A stretch of 64,000 nucleotides of DNA, taken from positions 1-64,000 of the forward strand of contig JACQYI010000071.1 of NCBI GenBank assembly GCA_016208305.1, given 5' to 3'. This document shows, in pieces, positions 36,043-45,269 of this stretch (its first letter is position 1; every line of letters begins with the position of its first letter). A program made the translations under genes and the position numbers. Source of the stretch: Oscillatoriophycideae cyanobacterium NC_groundwater_1537_Pr4_S-0.65um_50_18 (GTDB taxonomy: Bacteria > Cyanobacteriota > Cyanobacteriia > Elainellales > Elainellaceae). Under the pieces are notes generated by a model, which did no database searches, was not told the DNA's origin, and saw only the letters and a list, made by a program, of their open reading frames with translations.

Positions 36043-37662
36043 ATGAGCTACTGCTTAAATCCAGGCTGCAAAAGCCCTGAAAACTTAACCCACACAGAAA
36101 TTTGTCAATCTTGTGGCTCAAAGTTGTTGCTGCGAGATCGTTACAGAGTTGTCCAAGCTTTGGGGCAGGGCGGTTTTGGAGCAACCTTTCTCGCAAAAGA
36201 TGAGTCTTTACCGGGCATTCCCTACTGTGTAATCAAACAGCTCCGACCCGTTACGTCCTCAGCTCATGTGCTGCAAATGGCGCGGGACTTGTTTCAGCGA
36301 GAGGCAAAAACTTTGGGCAAGGTGGGAAACCATCCCCAGGTGCCGCGTCTGCTGGATTATTTTGAGGTTAATCAAGAATTTTATCTGGTACAGGAATATA
36401 TTAGTGGCTCAACGCTGCAACAGGAGGTGAAACGGTCAGGCCCCTTCAGCGAGGCAGGCGTGAAGCAGTTTCTCAGCGAAGTGCTGCCGATGCTGCAATA
36501 TATTCACGGGCAGCAGGTGATTCATCGAGACATTAAGCCTGCTAACTTAATTCGGCGATCGCAAGACAAAAAGCTGGTACTCATCGATTTCGGAGCCGTT
36601 AAAGATCAGGTCAATCCCAGCGTTCCTGGAGCCTCTGACCAGACGGCGCTAACCCAATATGCGATCGGCACTCCGGGCTACGCCCCTCCCGAACAAATGG
36701 CGATGCGCCCTGTCTACGCCAGCGATATTTATGCCTTGGGCGTCACCTGCCTCTATTTGCTGACGGCAAAATCTCCCAAAGACATGGACTATGATCCGGC
36801 AACGGGCGAAATTCTCTGGCGGCAGCAGGTGCATATTAGCGATCACTTCGCAGAAGTTTTGAAAAAAATGCTGGAAGTGTCGGTGCGCCACCGCTATCAA
36901 AGCTCAAATGAGGTTCTACGAGCGCTTGATCTAGAGCCATACCTCGACAGCTTAGCCAAGAGCATGGTAAATCAGCCCAATCGCGGTAACGTCCGGAGTG
37001 GTGGCGGGTCAGAGGAATTGCTTCCCTCTATGCCCTCCTCACCGACAGCCCGTATGGCCGCAGCGATTCGCGCCCGCGCCAATAAATCAGAAATGACGCG
37101 ATCGGATGTCACCAGCCTTCAGACTGGCTCGGTCAAACGGCGAACCGCACAGCCTGCGGCAACGGCTACCCACAACGCAATAGGGCTGACCTCTAGTGGC
37201 GGCTCAGTCGCAAAAACAGGCTCGCTGATTGCTAAACCGACGGCAGAGGATCTCCTGTCTACCTATGCTAAAGGCAAGCGAGACTTTACCTGCCATGATC
37301 TAAGCCTGCTCAATTTGCCCAGAGCCGATTTATCCGGCGCTAACTTTCACCAGGCAAAGCTGCACAAGGTCAATTTTCAGAATGCCACCTTGACCAACGT
37401 CGATTTTGGTCGAGCTAGCCTCAGCCAGGCAAACCTCCGGAACGCCAACCTAGCTAGAGCCTATCTCAACCATGCCGACTTAGCCGGAGCCGATCTGCGA
37501 GGTGCTGACTTGAGCTATGCTTACCTCAGCAACGCCAACCTGCGGGGAGCCAATCTTTGTGGAGCCGACTTAACCGGGGCAAAAATCGCGGATGAGCAGC
37601 TCGCGATGGCGCGTACCAATTGGGCCACCATCCATCCCAGCGGCAAGCGGGGCCTTTGGTAG
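36043..37662 (+). CDS. spkB: Ser/Thr protein kinase with zinc ribbon and pentapeptide repeats (SpkB-like)
   Basis: 539 residues: a Cys4 motif at the N-terminus (C4-X4-C9-X11-C21-X2-C24), a eukaryotic-type kinase domain (about 32-300) with GQGGFGATF, Lys in VIKQL, catalytic [15 protein letters not shown] and APPEQ, a Ser/Thr-rich linker, and about a dozen pentapeptide repeats (A-D/N-L-x-x; about 435-520). The Cys motif plus kinase plus pentapeptides matches Synechocystis SpkB, a kinase linked to oxidative-stress response. ATG 36043 is the family start; the frame from 36004 adds 13 unlikely residues. Confidence 0.9.
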   Translation: MSYCLNPGCKSPENLTHTEICQSCGSKLLLRDRYRVVQALGQGGFGATFLAKDESLPGIPYCVIKQLRPVTSSAHVLQMARDLFQREAKTLGKVGNHPQVPRLLDYFEVNQEFYLVQEYISGSTLQQEVKRSGPFSEAGVKQFLSEVLPMLQYIHGQQVIHRDIKPANLIRRSQDKKLVLIDFGAVKDQVNPSVPGASDQTALTQYAIGTPGYAPPEQMAMRPVYASDIYALGVTCLYLLTAKSPKDMDYDPATGEILWRQQVHISDHFAEVLKKMLEVSVRHRYQSSNEVLRALDLEPYLDSLAKSMVNQPNRGNVRSGGGSEELLPSMPSSPTARMAAAIRARANKSEMTRSDVTSLQTGSVKRRTAQPAATATHNAIGLTSSGGSVAKTGSLIAKPTAEDLLSTYAKGKRDFTCHDLSLLNLPRADLSGANFHQAKLHKVNFQNATLTNVDFGRASLSQANLRNANLARAYLNHADLAGADLRGADLSYAYLSNANLRGANLCGADLTGAKIADEQLAMARTNWATIHPSGKRGLW

Positions 37663-37681
37663 GGGGGGATGCTCCTCACGC

Positions 37682-40600
37682 CTATCCCATACTGCCAGGA
37701 TGCTGTGCCTCCATCACCCCTTCGGCTTCATGGACGAGCGATCGCAATCTCTCCAACATCTCAGGAGCTGCCTGTGCCCATAGGCCGCGCTGATTAGCCT
37801 CTAGCAGGCGCTCGGCCATGTCGCGCAACGCCCAAGGATTGCTCTGGCGAATGAAGTTTTGCACCGCTGGATCAAACAGATATGCCTCCGCAACGCCTTT
37901 GTACATGAAATCTTCGACGCACTGGGTCGTCGCATCGTAGGCAAACAAATAGTCGATCGTGGCCGAGAGTTCAAACGCGCCTTTGTAACCATGCCGCATT
38001 GCCCCGGCGATCCATTTAGGATTCACGACTCTAGAGCGATAGACACGCGCAATTTCTTCGCTCAGCTTCCGGACTTTGGGCTGTGCCACACAGGCATTAT
38101 CGCCAAAGTAAATTTCTGGAGCAGCACCCGCCACAGATTTTACTGCTGCCGTTAACCCCCCTTGAAACTGATAGTAATCATCAGAATCGAGCAAGTCATG
38201 CTCACGGTTGTCCTGATTTTGCAAAACGATTTGCATTGTCCCTAGCCGTTGGGTAAAAGCCTCTGGAGCCGATTTGCCTTCGGCGTTGCCCGTGTAGGCG
38301 TAGGCGCTCCAGTTAATATAGGCGCGAGCTAAGTCGGCATCACTCTCCCAGTTTTGCGATTCAATCAAACCCTGCAACCCGGCTCCATAGGCGCTGGGTT
38401 TAGAGCCAAAAATGCGGTAACGCGATCGCCCCTCTGCCTGTTCTTGAGTGAGTCCTTCAGATTGCCAACGCTGAGTTTCCTGCTGTACCTGAGCCGCTAA
38501 CGGGTTTTGATCCGCAGGTTCCTCCAGATTGGCAACGGCATTCACGGCACTGTCAAATAAATCGATCAGATTGGGAAACGCATCTCGGAAAAAGCCAGAA
38601 ATCCGCAAAGTTACATCGACCCGAGGCCGACCCAGCAGTGACAGGGGCAAAATCTCGAAATCTACGACCCGTCGAGACACACCATCCCAAACCGGCTGTA
38701 CGCCCAGTAGCGCCAATGCCTGCGCCAAATCATCGCCACCCGTTCGCATGGTGGAGGTGCCCCAAATGGAAAGTCCCAGGGTTCTAGGATATTCGCCCTG
38801 CTCTTGGGTATAACGCTCGACCAGCACCTCGGCAGCTTTGCGCCCAATGCCCCAAGCCGTTTCCGTCGGAATGGCGCGGATATCGACCGAGTAGAAATTG
38901 CGACCCGTTGGCAACACCTCCGGCCTACCTCGCGTGGGTGCGCCAGAAGCACCGCTAGGAATGTACTCCCCCTCTAAACCGCGCAAGAGGTTGATTAGCT
39001 CTCGATCGGTCTGATGCAGCGCTGGCAAAAGGCGATCGCGCACCCAGTTCAATTCTTGCTGTGTTTTCTCCCCGATCGCATTCACCTCTCTCTCTTGAAA
39101 GCCTTCCTCAGTCGGAGAATGAATTTTGGGCTGCTCTGCGCTCCCAAAGTCACCCCCAAAAAGGATCGCCTCAACAAGTTCTGCGGCGTGCGCTTCGATA
39201 ACTTCAACGGCATCCCCAACAATGCGGCAGGTTTGCAGAAGGGGATGCACTTCAATCTGATCCTTCCCTAGCCGATCGCCCAAGTTGGCCGTGAGCGGAT
39301 CGAAATCTAGCAGCCAGTCCTGAGCAATGGCACGAGTGAGTCCGATGCGGCTGGCGTTTGGGTTACGGGCGATCGCCACCACCAAGTCTCGCAACTGCCG
39401 CTCGGTGGGGCATTGACCCAAGATGTGTAAACCATCTCGAATCTGGGATTCCTTTAGCTCACACAAATAGCCATCGGCAGCAGATAATGCAGCCGCGATC
39501 GCCTCATCCGATAGCTCCGTTTCCAGACCCAATTCTTTCTGGAGATTTTCCTGGCGGATGAGTTGAGTCAGGCGATCGCGGATTAAGCCCACCCGACCCG
39601 GATCGAGGGTTTGTGCCTCGTAGTATTCGTCAATTAAGCCCTCTAGCTGGTGCAGGCTGCCATAGAGTTCGGCGCGAGTCATAGGAGGCGTGAGGTGGTC
39701 AAGAATGACGGCCTGCGATCGCCGCTTCGCCTGAGAACCTTCTCCTGGATCGTTGACGATGAACGGGTAAAAGTGTGGCATTGCGCCAAACACGGCTTCC
39801 GGATAACAGTTTTCTGACAGCGCCACGCTCTTTCCGGGCAGCCATTCTAAATTTCCATGCTTGCCAACATGGACGATCGCATGGGCAGCAAACTGCGTGC
39901 TTACCCAATGGTAAAAAGCGAGATAGAAATGGGGTGGCTCTAGATCGGGCGCGTGATAGTTGAGGGTTGGATCGCGATCGTATCCGCGTGCGGGCTGGAT
40001 GCCGACAAAAATATTGCCAAACTGTATTCCTGCGATCGGAAAATCATCGCCTGCTTCAGGCTGACCCCAACGGGCTTGGATACCGTTCTGCACGGCGAGG
40101 GGCAAGGTTTGGAAATGCGTGTGATACTGATCGAGAGACAGCGATTGTCTGACCGATCGCCATCCCACCGCCTCTAGATCGTTCGTGACTCCCGCAATCA
40201 ACTGCTGCATCAAAACATCGCCCGTTTCGGGAATTTCTCCAACGGTGTATCCGGCTTGTTGAAGGGCTTTAAGGATTTCGATGCAGCTTGCAGGCGTATC
40301 TAGCCCCACGCCATTGGCCAAGCGTCCATCGCGATTGGGATAGTTTGCCAAAACCAAGGCAACTTTGCGATCGGCGATCGGAGTTTGACGCAGCTTGACC
40401 CATTTTGCCGCCAGGTCGGCCACGAAGTTAATGCGCGATCGCTCTGGCTCATAGACCACCACATCCGTTTGCAGCTCTGCATTCTGAGCCTGCACTGCCT
40501 TAAAGGACACGGCTCGCGTGATAATTCTGCCATCCACTTCGGGCAGCGCCACATTCATCGCCATGTCGCGCGGCGTCAAACCCTGAGAACCCGATTCCCA

Positions 40601-41530
40601 AGCCGCTTTTGTACCACCGCTTAAAATCACTTGAAACACAGGCAAATTCAGGGTTTCCCATAAATCCACTTGGGGCATGTCGGTCTTGAGGCTGGCCAGG
40701 GCAAAGCTGGTGGTATTCAGCAGCAGATTAACGCCTCGGCACGCTGCGCTTTGGCACGCGACAATCTGACACTCTGGCCTCTGACACTTCGTACCCTGGC
40801 AATAGCGAACCAGCTCAGCCTGCACATCTGGCTCTTTGAGCGACGACACAAAGATCGGCACAGGGGTGAGATCGCGCGCCACCAAAGCCCGACAGAGGGC
40901 ATCGATCGCCATCGTATTTCCTGCCAGATAATGCGCCCGGTAGAAAAGAATGCCCACACCTGATGCGATCGGTTGGGTGAAGGTGCCATAGATGCCCACA
41001 CGCGGCACAGGTTGAGGCGGCTGATAGGCGATCGGGTGCGCCAAAAATTCTGTCGCGACAAACTTCAGCAGATTTTGGTAGTTTTCTACGCCCGCTTCGA
41101 TAAAGTACTGCCACACCTGATTGACCTGACCCAAAGCGACTGTAGAGTGGCTAACCAGCGTCGGATCAGGGCGTTCATCTCCGGGTAGCACGATGAGCGT
41201 TGCTCCCGATCGCGCTACCGTTTCCTCAACCACCTCTAGCCCATAGCTCCAGTAAGCCTGTCCACCAATCAGACGCACGATGATCACTTGAGCGCTGGCC
41301 AACACTTCATCGGCATAGGTATCGATCGTCAACTGCTGCTGGAGTTGCAGCAAATTCACGACTCGGAGCGCCGGAAAATCGGCGGGCAAATGAGCTGTGG
41401 CTGCCGCCAGCGTTTGAATATCCGTGTCGGCTGCTGTGATCACGACGATTGGCGCAGGCTGCTGCTCAACAAAAATCACGCCCTCTGCGGACGGGTTCCA
41501 GCCTCCTGGTATAGTGGCAAGGCGATGCAT
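37682..41530 (-). CDS. cobN: Cobaltochelatase subunit CobN
   Basis: 1282 residues, the usual size. CobN is the large cobalt-binding subunit that inserts Co2+ into hydrogenobyrinate diamide in the aerobic B12 route, related to the magnesium chelatase H subunit ChlH. Diagnostic stretches include VHVGKHGNLEWLPGKSVAL and SRYRIFGSKPSAYGAGL. ATG 41530 (MHRLATIPGG) is chosen; the longer open frame to 41698 would run into cbiA. CbiA is encoded divergently 21 bp away. The ATPase subunits are not in the window. Cyanobacterial CobN often works with the ChlI/ChlD subunits; that is inference here. Confidence 0.93.
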   Translation of the reverse strand: MHRLATIPGGWNPSAEGVIFVEQQPAPIVVITAADTDIQTLAAATAHLPADFPALRVVNLLQLQQQLTIDTYADEVLASAQVIIVRLIGGQAYWSYGLEVVEETVARSGATLIVLPGDERPDPTLVSHSTVALGQVNQVWQYFIEAGVENYQNLLKFVATEFLAHPIAYQPPQPVPRVGIYGTFTQPIASGVGILFYRAHYLAGNTMAIDALCRALVARDLTPVPIFVSSLKEPDVQAELVRYCQGTKCQRPECQIVACQSAACRGVNLLLNTTSFALASLKTDMPQVDLWETLNLPVFQVILSGGTKAAWESGSQGLTPRDMAMNVALPEVDGRIITRAVSFKAVQAQNAELQTDVVVYEPERSRINFVADLAAKWVKLRQTPIADRKVALVLANYPNRDGRLANGVGLDTPASCIEILKALQQAGYTVGEIPETGDVLMQQLIAGVTNDLEAVGWRSVRQSLSLDQYHTHFQTLPLAVQNGIQARWGQPEAGDDFPIAGIQFGNIFVGIQPARGYDRDPTLNYHAPDLEPPHFYLAFYHWVSTQFAAHAIVHVGKHGNLEWLPGKSVALSENCYPEAVFGAMPHFYPFIVNDPGEGSQAKRRSQAVILDHLTPPMTRAELYGSLHQLEGLIDEYYEAQTLDPGRVGLIRDRLTQLIRQENLQKELGLETELSDEAIAAALSAADGYLCELKESQIRDGLHILGQCPTERQLRDLVVAIARNPNASRIGLTRAIAQDWLLDFDPLTANLGDRLGKDQIEVHPLLQTCRIVGDAVEVIEAHAAELVEAILFGGDFGSAEQPKIHSPTEEGFQEREVNAIGEKTQQELNWVRDRLLPALHQTDRELINLLRGLEGEYIPSGASGAPTRGRPEVLPTGRNFYSVDIRAIPTETAWGIGRKAAEVLVERYTQEQGEYPRTLGLSIWGTSTMRTGGDDLAQALALLGVQPVWDGVSRRVVDFEILPLSLLGRPRVDVTLRISGFFRDAFPNLIDLFDSAVNAVANLEEPADQNPLAAQVQQETQRWQSEGLTQEQAEGRSRYRIFGSKPSAYGAGLQGLIESQNWESDADLARAYINWSAYAYTGNAEGKSAPEAFTQRLGTMQIVLQNQDNREHDLLDSDDYYQFQGGLTAAVKSVAGAAPEIYFGDNACVAQPKVRKLSEEIARVYRSRVVNPKWIAGAMRHGYKGAFELSATIDYLFAYDATTQCVEDFMYKGVAEAYLFDPAVQNFIRQSNPWALRDMAERLLEANQRGLWAQAAPEMLERLRSLVHEAEGVMEAQHPGSMG

Positions 41531-41551
41531 GGCGGATAGAGGTAACGGGCA

Positions 41552-43027
41552 ATGGCTCTCATTATTGCAGGTGAACGCAGCGGCGTGGGCAAAACTACCG
41601 TGACTCTGTCGCTGCTGGCGGCATTGCGATCGCGTTTGCCCCAGGCTGCGGTGCAATCCTTTAAGGTAGGGCCAGACTACATCGACCCGATGTTTCACAC
41701 CTATGTGACCGGGCGCGCCTGCCGCAACCTCGATCCGGTTCTGACCTCAGAAACTTATGTACAGCAATGCTTTGCCCGTCATACCGCCGAGTATGCCCTG
41801 ATTGAAGGAGTCATGGGGCTGTTTGACGGAGCCTGCGGCAAAGATGACACGGCTAGCACCGCCCACATTGCCCGACTGCTGAATGTGCCGATCGCCCTGA
41901 TTTTGAATTGCAGCAGCACCTCTCGCTCCATTGCCGCGATCGCCCACGGCTACCGCAGCTTCGATCCACGGATTCAAATCGCTGGCGTGATTCTGAACCG
42001 GGTGGGTAGCGATCGCCATCTGGAGCTGCTGACTGAGGCATTAGAGCCACTCAATCTACCGATTTTGGGCGTATTGCGTCGTCAGGAAGATATTGCTATT
42101 CCCGATCGCCATCTGGGGTTAGTACCCACGGCAGAGCTAAAGGATTTAGATCAGGCGATCGAGAGGCTGGCACACTTGGGCGAAACCTGCTTTGACTGGG
42201 AAAAGCTGCTGCCGCTGTTGGCATGGAGTGAGAGAGGGGGAGTGGATAAAGGGGATGGGAGATCTGGGGAGATGGAGGGAAGAGGTGAGACGGTACGGCT
42301 GGCGATCGCTCAGGATCGGGCTTTTAGTTTTTACTATGCCGATAATTTGGATTTGCTGCGGCAGTTGGGGGCGGAGTTGGTGCCCTGGAGTCCGATGGAG
42401 GATATGCTGCCGGAGGGAGTACAGGGACTGTATCTGGGAGGCGGCTTTCCGGAGGTGTTTGCGGGAGCGCTGGCGGAAAATGTATCGGCAAGGCGATCGG
42501 TGCGGTTGGCGATCGAGTCTGGGATGCCAACCTATGCGGAGTGTGGCGGCCTGATGTATCTCTGTGAGCAGATTGTGGACTTTGAGGGAAATGCCTACCC
42601 GATGGTGGGCATCTTGCCGACGACGGCAGCGATGGGCAAGCGGCTCACCCTGGGCTACCGTCAGGCAACGGCACTGCAAGATAGCCCACTGGTACAGAAG
42701 GGCGATCGCTTTTGGGGGCATGAATTTCACCGATCGGCTTTGAGGCAGACCGAGGGTGGGCAATCGGTGGAACTGAGCGATCGCTCTCTCCTATCTCTTC
42801 AAGGCTATGACTCCAAGCTGCAATTTCCAGACGAGGGCTGGCAGCGCCATCAGGTTCATGCCTCCTATGTGCATCTCCATTTCGGCGCACAGCCACGGCT
42901 AGCAGCGAAGTTTTTGCAGCGTTGCAAAACTTGGAGCTTTAGCCGATGCACCCACAGCCTTTACCGGGGCGCAACTTCCGCCGGAGTCACGGGAGCCACC
43001 GCAGTCGATCGGATAGCGCCGTTATAG
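41552..43027 (+). CDS. cbiA: Cobyrinate a,c-diamide synthase
   Basis: 491 residues: an N-terminal ATP-binding P-loop-like domain (IIAGERSGVGKTTVTLSLL) and GPDYIDPMFH, then a C-terminal class I glutamine amidotransferase domain with nucleophile Cys in YAECGGLMYL and the His region HQVHASYVHLHF. It amidates the a and c carboxylates of cobyrinate using glutamine. The end of the product (about the last 30 residues, after FLQRC) is atypical and overlaps the convergent small secreted protein gene by 67 bp. It is divergent from cobN with only 21 bp between start codons. Confidence 0.93.
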   Translation: MALIIAGERSGVGKTTVTLSLLAALRSRLPQAAVQSFKVGPDYIDPMFHTYVTGRACRNLDPVLTSETYVQQCFARHTAEYALIEGVMGLFDGACGKDDTASTAHIARLLNVPIALILNCSSTSRSIAAIAHGYRSFDPRIQIAGVILNRVGSDRHLELLTEALEPLNLPILGVLRRQEDIAIPDRHLGLVPTAELKDLDQAIERLAHLGETCFDWEKLLPLLAWSERGGVDKGDGRSGEMEGRGETVRLAIAQDRAFSFYYADNLDLLRQLGAELVPWSPMEDMLPEGVQGLYLGGGFPEVFAGALAENVSARRSVRLAIESGMPTYAECGGLMYLCEQIVDFEGNAYPMVGILPTTAAMGKRLTLGYRQATALQDSPLVQKGDRFWGHEFHRSALRQTEGGQSVELSDRSLLSLQGYDSKLQFPDEGWQRHQVHASYVHLHFGAQPRLAAKFLQRCKTWSFSRCTHSLYRGATSAGVTGATAVDRIAPL

Positions 43028-43428
43028 TCCACACGGGTTGACCAATCTAGAGCACTGACGGTAACGACCGACTTGACGCTAGGAACGGCAGCTCCAGGCT
43101 TTCCACCCAAAAAGGTGAAGGTATAGGTGCCATCGCCATTGTCTACAAAGGGAGCCTCAGCCGCAGGGCCATGCATCGCCGCTTCAGCACGATACACATT
43201 CAAGCCGCCGTTGGCTTTTTCTGCCGTTTGTCGTGCCAGATTCTTGGCTCGGTTGAGGTTGCCCGCCTGAGCCGCAGAGTCCTGAATTTGTAGGTTGAGG
43301 GGATTGGTGGGCGTAATCGAAAAAGGAGTTTCGGGCGATGTCGTCTGAGCCTCAGCGATCGCAGAGAAGGCCAGCGCCGCAGACGAAGCTGCCAATGCCA
43401 CAAAAGAAATTAGGAATCGATTCATCAT
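42961..43428 (-). CDS. Secreted hypothetical protein
   Basis: 155 residues. A signal peptide (about 1-28, MNRFLISFVALAASSAALAF, ending AEAQ) precedes a mature protein with a DNGDGTYTFTFLGGKPG strand-rich segment. ATG 43428 or 43425 starts the signal peptide; the longer frame to 43521 has no support. No function is recognised. Its last 67 bp are antisense to the end of cbiA. Confidence 0.7.
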   Translation of the reverse strand: MMNRFLISFVALAASSAALAFSAIAEAQTTSPETPFSITPTNPLNLQIQDSAAQAGNLNRAKNLARQTAEKANGGLNVYRAEAAMHGPAAEAPFVDNGDGTYTFTFLGGKPGAAVPSVKSVVTVSALDWSTRVDYNGAIRSTAVAPVTPAEVAPR

Positions 43429-43511
43429 TGTTGATCCAATTTTTACCGAAAGTAATCCAAAGTCGAGTTTCGCATATGGCCGTTGCCATGAGGCTTGGCA
43501 ATCACCATAGC

Positions 43512-43549
43512 GCTTATCCATTTTGCAGTTGCTTATCCATTTTGCAGTT
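43512..43549. repeat. 19-bp tandem duplication
   Basis: GCTTATCCATTTTGCAGTT occurs twice without a gap (43512-43530, 43531-43549). Confidence 0.95.
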
Positions 43550-43643
43550 TAAAATCGCCGTATCCGGCACTCTTTGCCAGATCGCCAAAAGTATAGTACT
43601 ATTGAACTATCACAATTCACCCACGACACACAGTCATGCTCTG

Positions 43644-43670
43644 CCCTCATCAGTCTGGTGAGGGTTTTTT
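43644..43670 (+). terminator. Intrinsic terminator on + strand without an obvious gene
   Basis: CCCTCATCAG (43644-43653) pairs with CTGGTGAGGG (43655-43664), the innermost pairs probably opening to make a loop, and six T follow. The nearest upstream + gene, cbiA, ends 617 bp earlier beyond an antisense gene. It may end a small RNA starting in 43430-43600. Confidence 0.6.
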
Positions 43671-43673
43671 GTA

Positions 43674-43773
43674 GGGTGCATCTCGTCGTTAGGGGAGCAG
43701 ATATTTTGAGTGATAAGAGAGTGGGATGATGGGACAGTGAACAATGGCGATCGCATCATCCCACCCTCCCGCT
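43674..43773 (+). repeat. Dispersed 100-bp element, copy 2
   Basis: It has the same length and conserved ends as the element at 19341-19440. The interior differs in sequence but keeps an 11-bp hairpin (43721-43731 with 43754-43764, GTGGGATGATG) and a HIP1 site. It starts 4 bp after the orphan terminator. Confidence 0.9.
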
Positions 43774-43862
43774 TGCGCTCGTTTTTTGTAGCACTTGAGG
43801 TACTCATCCGGCGGTTTCTCAACAGCATCAACTCTGCTGAGGATCGACATAGAAAAAACTTG

Positions 43863-43912
43863 AAGAACTTCTTGGAGAGCATGCAGAGCCGTACTCTCTC
43901 AAAAAAGTTCTT
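43863..43912. repeat. Long inverted repeat, family B copy 2
   Basis: AAGAACTTCTTGGAGAG (43863-43879) pairs with 43896-43912 except at two positions. The right half with part of the loop (43888-43912) matches 5058-5082 at all but two of 25 positions. Confidence 0.7.
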
Positions 43913-43940
43913 GGTTTTAATGTTGTAAAGAGCCTGAGCG

Positions 43941-45236
43941 CTATTTCACGGACTCAGCAATTTGAACAGCCTCAGCAATTTGAACAGCAGAAAAATCTAA
44001 GGGGATGCTCAGCGGCCATTGCTTGTCTCTGTAAAACAAAATCTGATGAACTTGCAACGATCCGTCGCGAAACGAAGACTCGGAAGTTTGCAGATAGAGA
44101 TACCACATGCGGAGAAAGCGATCGTCATAAGCCGAAGATAGCGCCCTAATCTCAGCTTTGTTTTTGGTAAAGTTGATGCCCCAGCGCTTCAAAGTCTCGG
44201 CATAGTGGGGGCGCAGGTTTTCACTATGGGCGATCGTCAGCCTTTCTTCCCGCATGGCGTAGGCCACTTCTTGAAGCTGGGGAATGTAGCCACCTGGAAA
44301 GATGTACTTGTCCACCCAGGCTCCAATTCTTTCTGTCCCTTCGGTGACGATGGTATGCAGCAGGCCAATGCCATTGGGCTTTAACAGCGCCTTGGCTTGG
44401 CTCATAAAAGTGCTGTAGCTATCTTTGCCCACATGCTCAAACATGCCAATGCTGACGAACTTGTCATATTGACCCTGAATCTCTCGATAGTCAGCCATGA
44501 CAATCTTGATGCGATCGCTCAGCCCTCGCTGCTCAATGCGCTCTTGGGCCAGTTTGCCTTGCTCAGTGCTGAGGGTAATTCCCGTTCCAGAAACGCCATA
44601 GCGTTCGGCAGCGTAGATCAACATTCCCCCCCAGCCACAGCCAATATCAATCAGCGACTCTCCGGGTTGCAAAGCCAGCTTTCGGCAAATCAACTCATAT
44701 TTCTGAAGCTGCATCTCTTCCAGCGAGTCGGTTTCACGAATTCGATAGCCGCAGGAATAGGTCAGCGTGCGATCGAGAAATAGCTGGTAGAATTCATTCC
44801 CCACATCGTAGTGAGACTGAACATTTTTTCGGCTATTTTGAATCTGAGTGGGCACCGTTCGCAACCGCTGGGTAATCACTTTAAAGATGAGCGGTAGGGT
44901 CGCTTTACTCAGCGCTTTTGCATACACCCCATTGCGGAAAAACAGTCCCGTTAACTCAACCAGATTATCATCGGCTTCATCCCACCAGCCTTCCATATAG
45001 GCTTCGCAAAACCCCAACGCACCAAAGGTCAGAACGCGATCGTAGGTATTTTGATTGTGAATGATCAGCTTCAGTTCAGGCGCAGAGCCGATCGTGCCAA
45101 ACTTGAATTCTTTGCCCTGGGGATTAACGACCGTGAGGCATCCTTTTTCAATCAAGCTTAGAAGCTGATAAAGATAGCGTTCGCCACTGGGTAAGTTGTT
45201 CGGCAAGCTGTTGGGCAAATTGCTAGCGCTGTTCAT
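43941..45236 (-). CDS. Cyclopropane-fatty-acyl-phospholipid synthase family methyltransferase
   Basis: 431 residues. SAM-binding motif SLIDIGCGWGGMLIYAAERYG, then GITLSTEQGKLAQ and SIGMFEHVGKDSY, as in CFA/mycolic acid methyltransferases that use S-adenosylmethionine to modify unsaturated lipid acyl chains. It is the last gene of an exopolysaccharide operon, 33 bp after the Wzy-like gene. An in-frame 18-bp duplication near the stop doubles the sequence AVQIAE in the C-terminal tail. ATG 45236 is chosen over TTG 45245. The lipid substrate is unknown. Confidence 0.88.
   Translation of the reverse strand: MNSASNLPNSLPNNLPSGERYLYQLLSLIEKGCLTVVNPQGKEFKFGTIGSAPELKLIIHNQNTYDRVLTFGALGFCEAYMEGWWDEADDNLVELTGLFFRNGVYAKALSKATLPLIFKVITQRLRTVPTQIQNSRKNVQSHYDVGNEFYQLFLDRTLTYSCGYRIRETDSLEEMQLQKYELICRKLALQPGESLIDIGCGWGGMLIYAAERYGVSGTGITLSTEQGKLAQERIEQRGLSDRIKIVMADYREIQGQYDKFVSIGMFEHVGKDSYSTFMSQAKALLKPNGIGLLHTIVTEGTERIGAWVDKYIFPGGYIPQLQEVAYAMREERLTIAHSENLRPHYAETLKRWGINFTKNKAEIRALSSAYDDRFLRMWYLYLQTSESSFRDGSLQVHQILFYRDKQWPLSIPLDFSAVQIAEAVQIAESVK
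43953..43988 (-). repeat. 18-bp in-frame tandem duplication at a gene end
   Basis: CTCAGCAATTTGAACAGC is present twice (43953-43970, 43971-43988), duplicating six residues of the CFA-like protein's C-terminus. Confidence 0.95.
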
Positions 45237-45269
45237 TGTGGTCAATGGCTCCCCAATTCTGATCTGGAT

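Noticed and set aside
42146-42763. 205-codon minus-strand frame over cbiA
   Set aside because: Antisense shadow without recognisable domain or ribosome site.
43634-43882. 82-codon minus-strand frame
   Set aside because: Runs through the 100-bp dispersed repeat; a similar frame in the other copy arises only from shared DNA.
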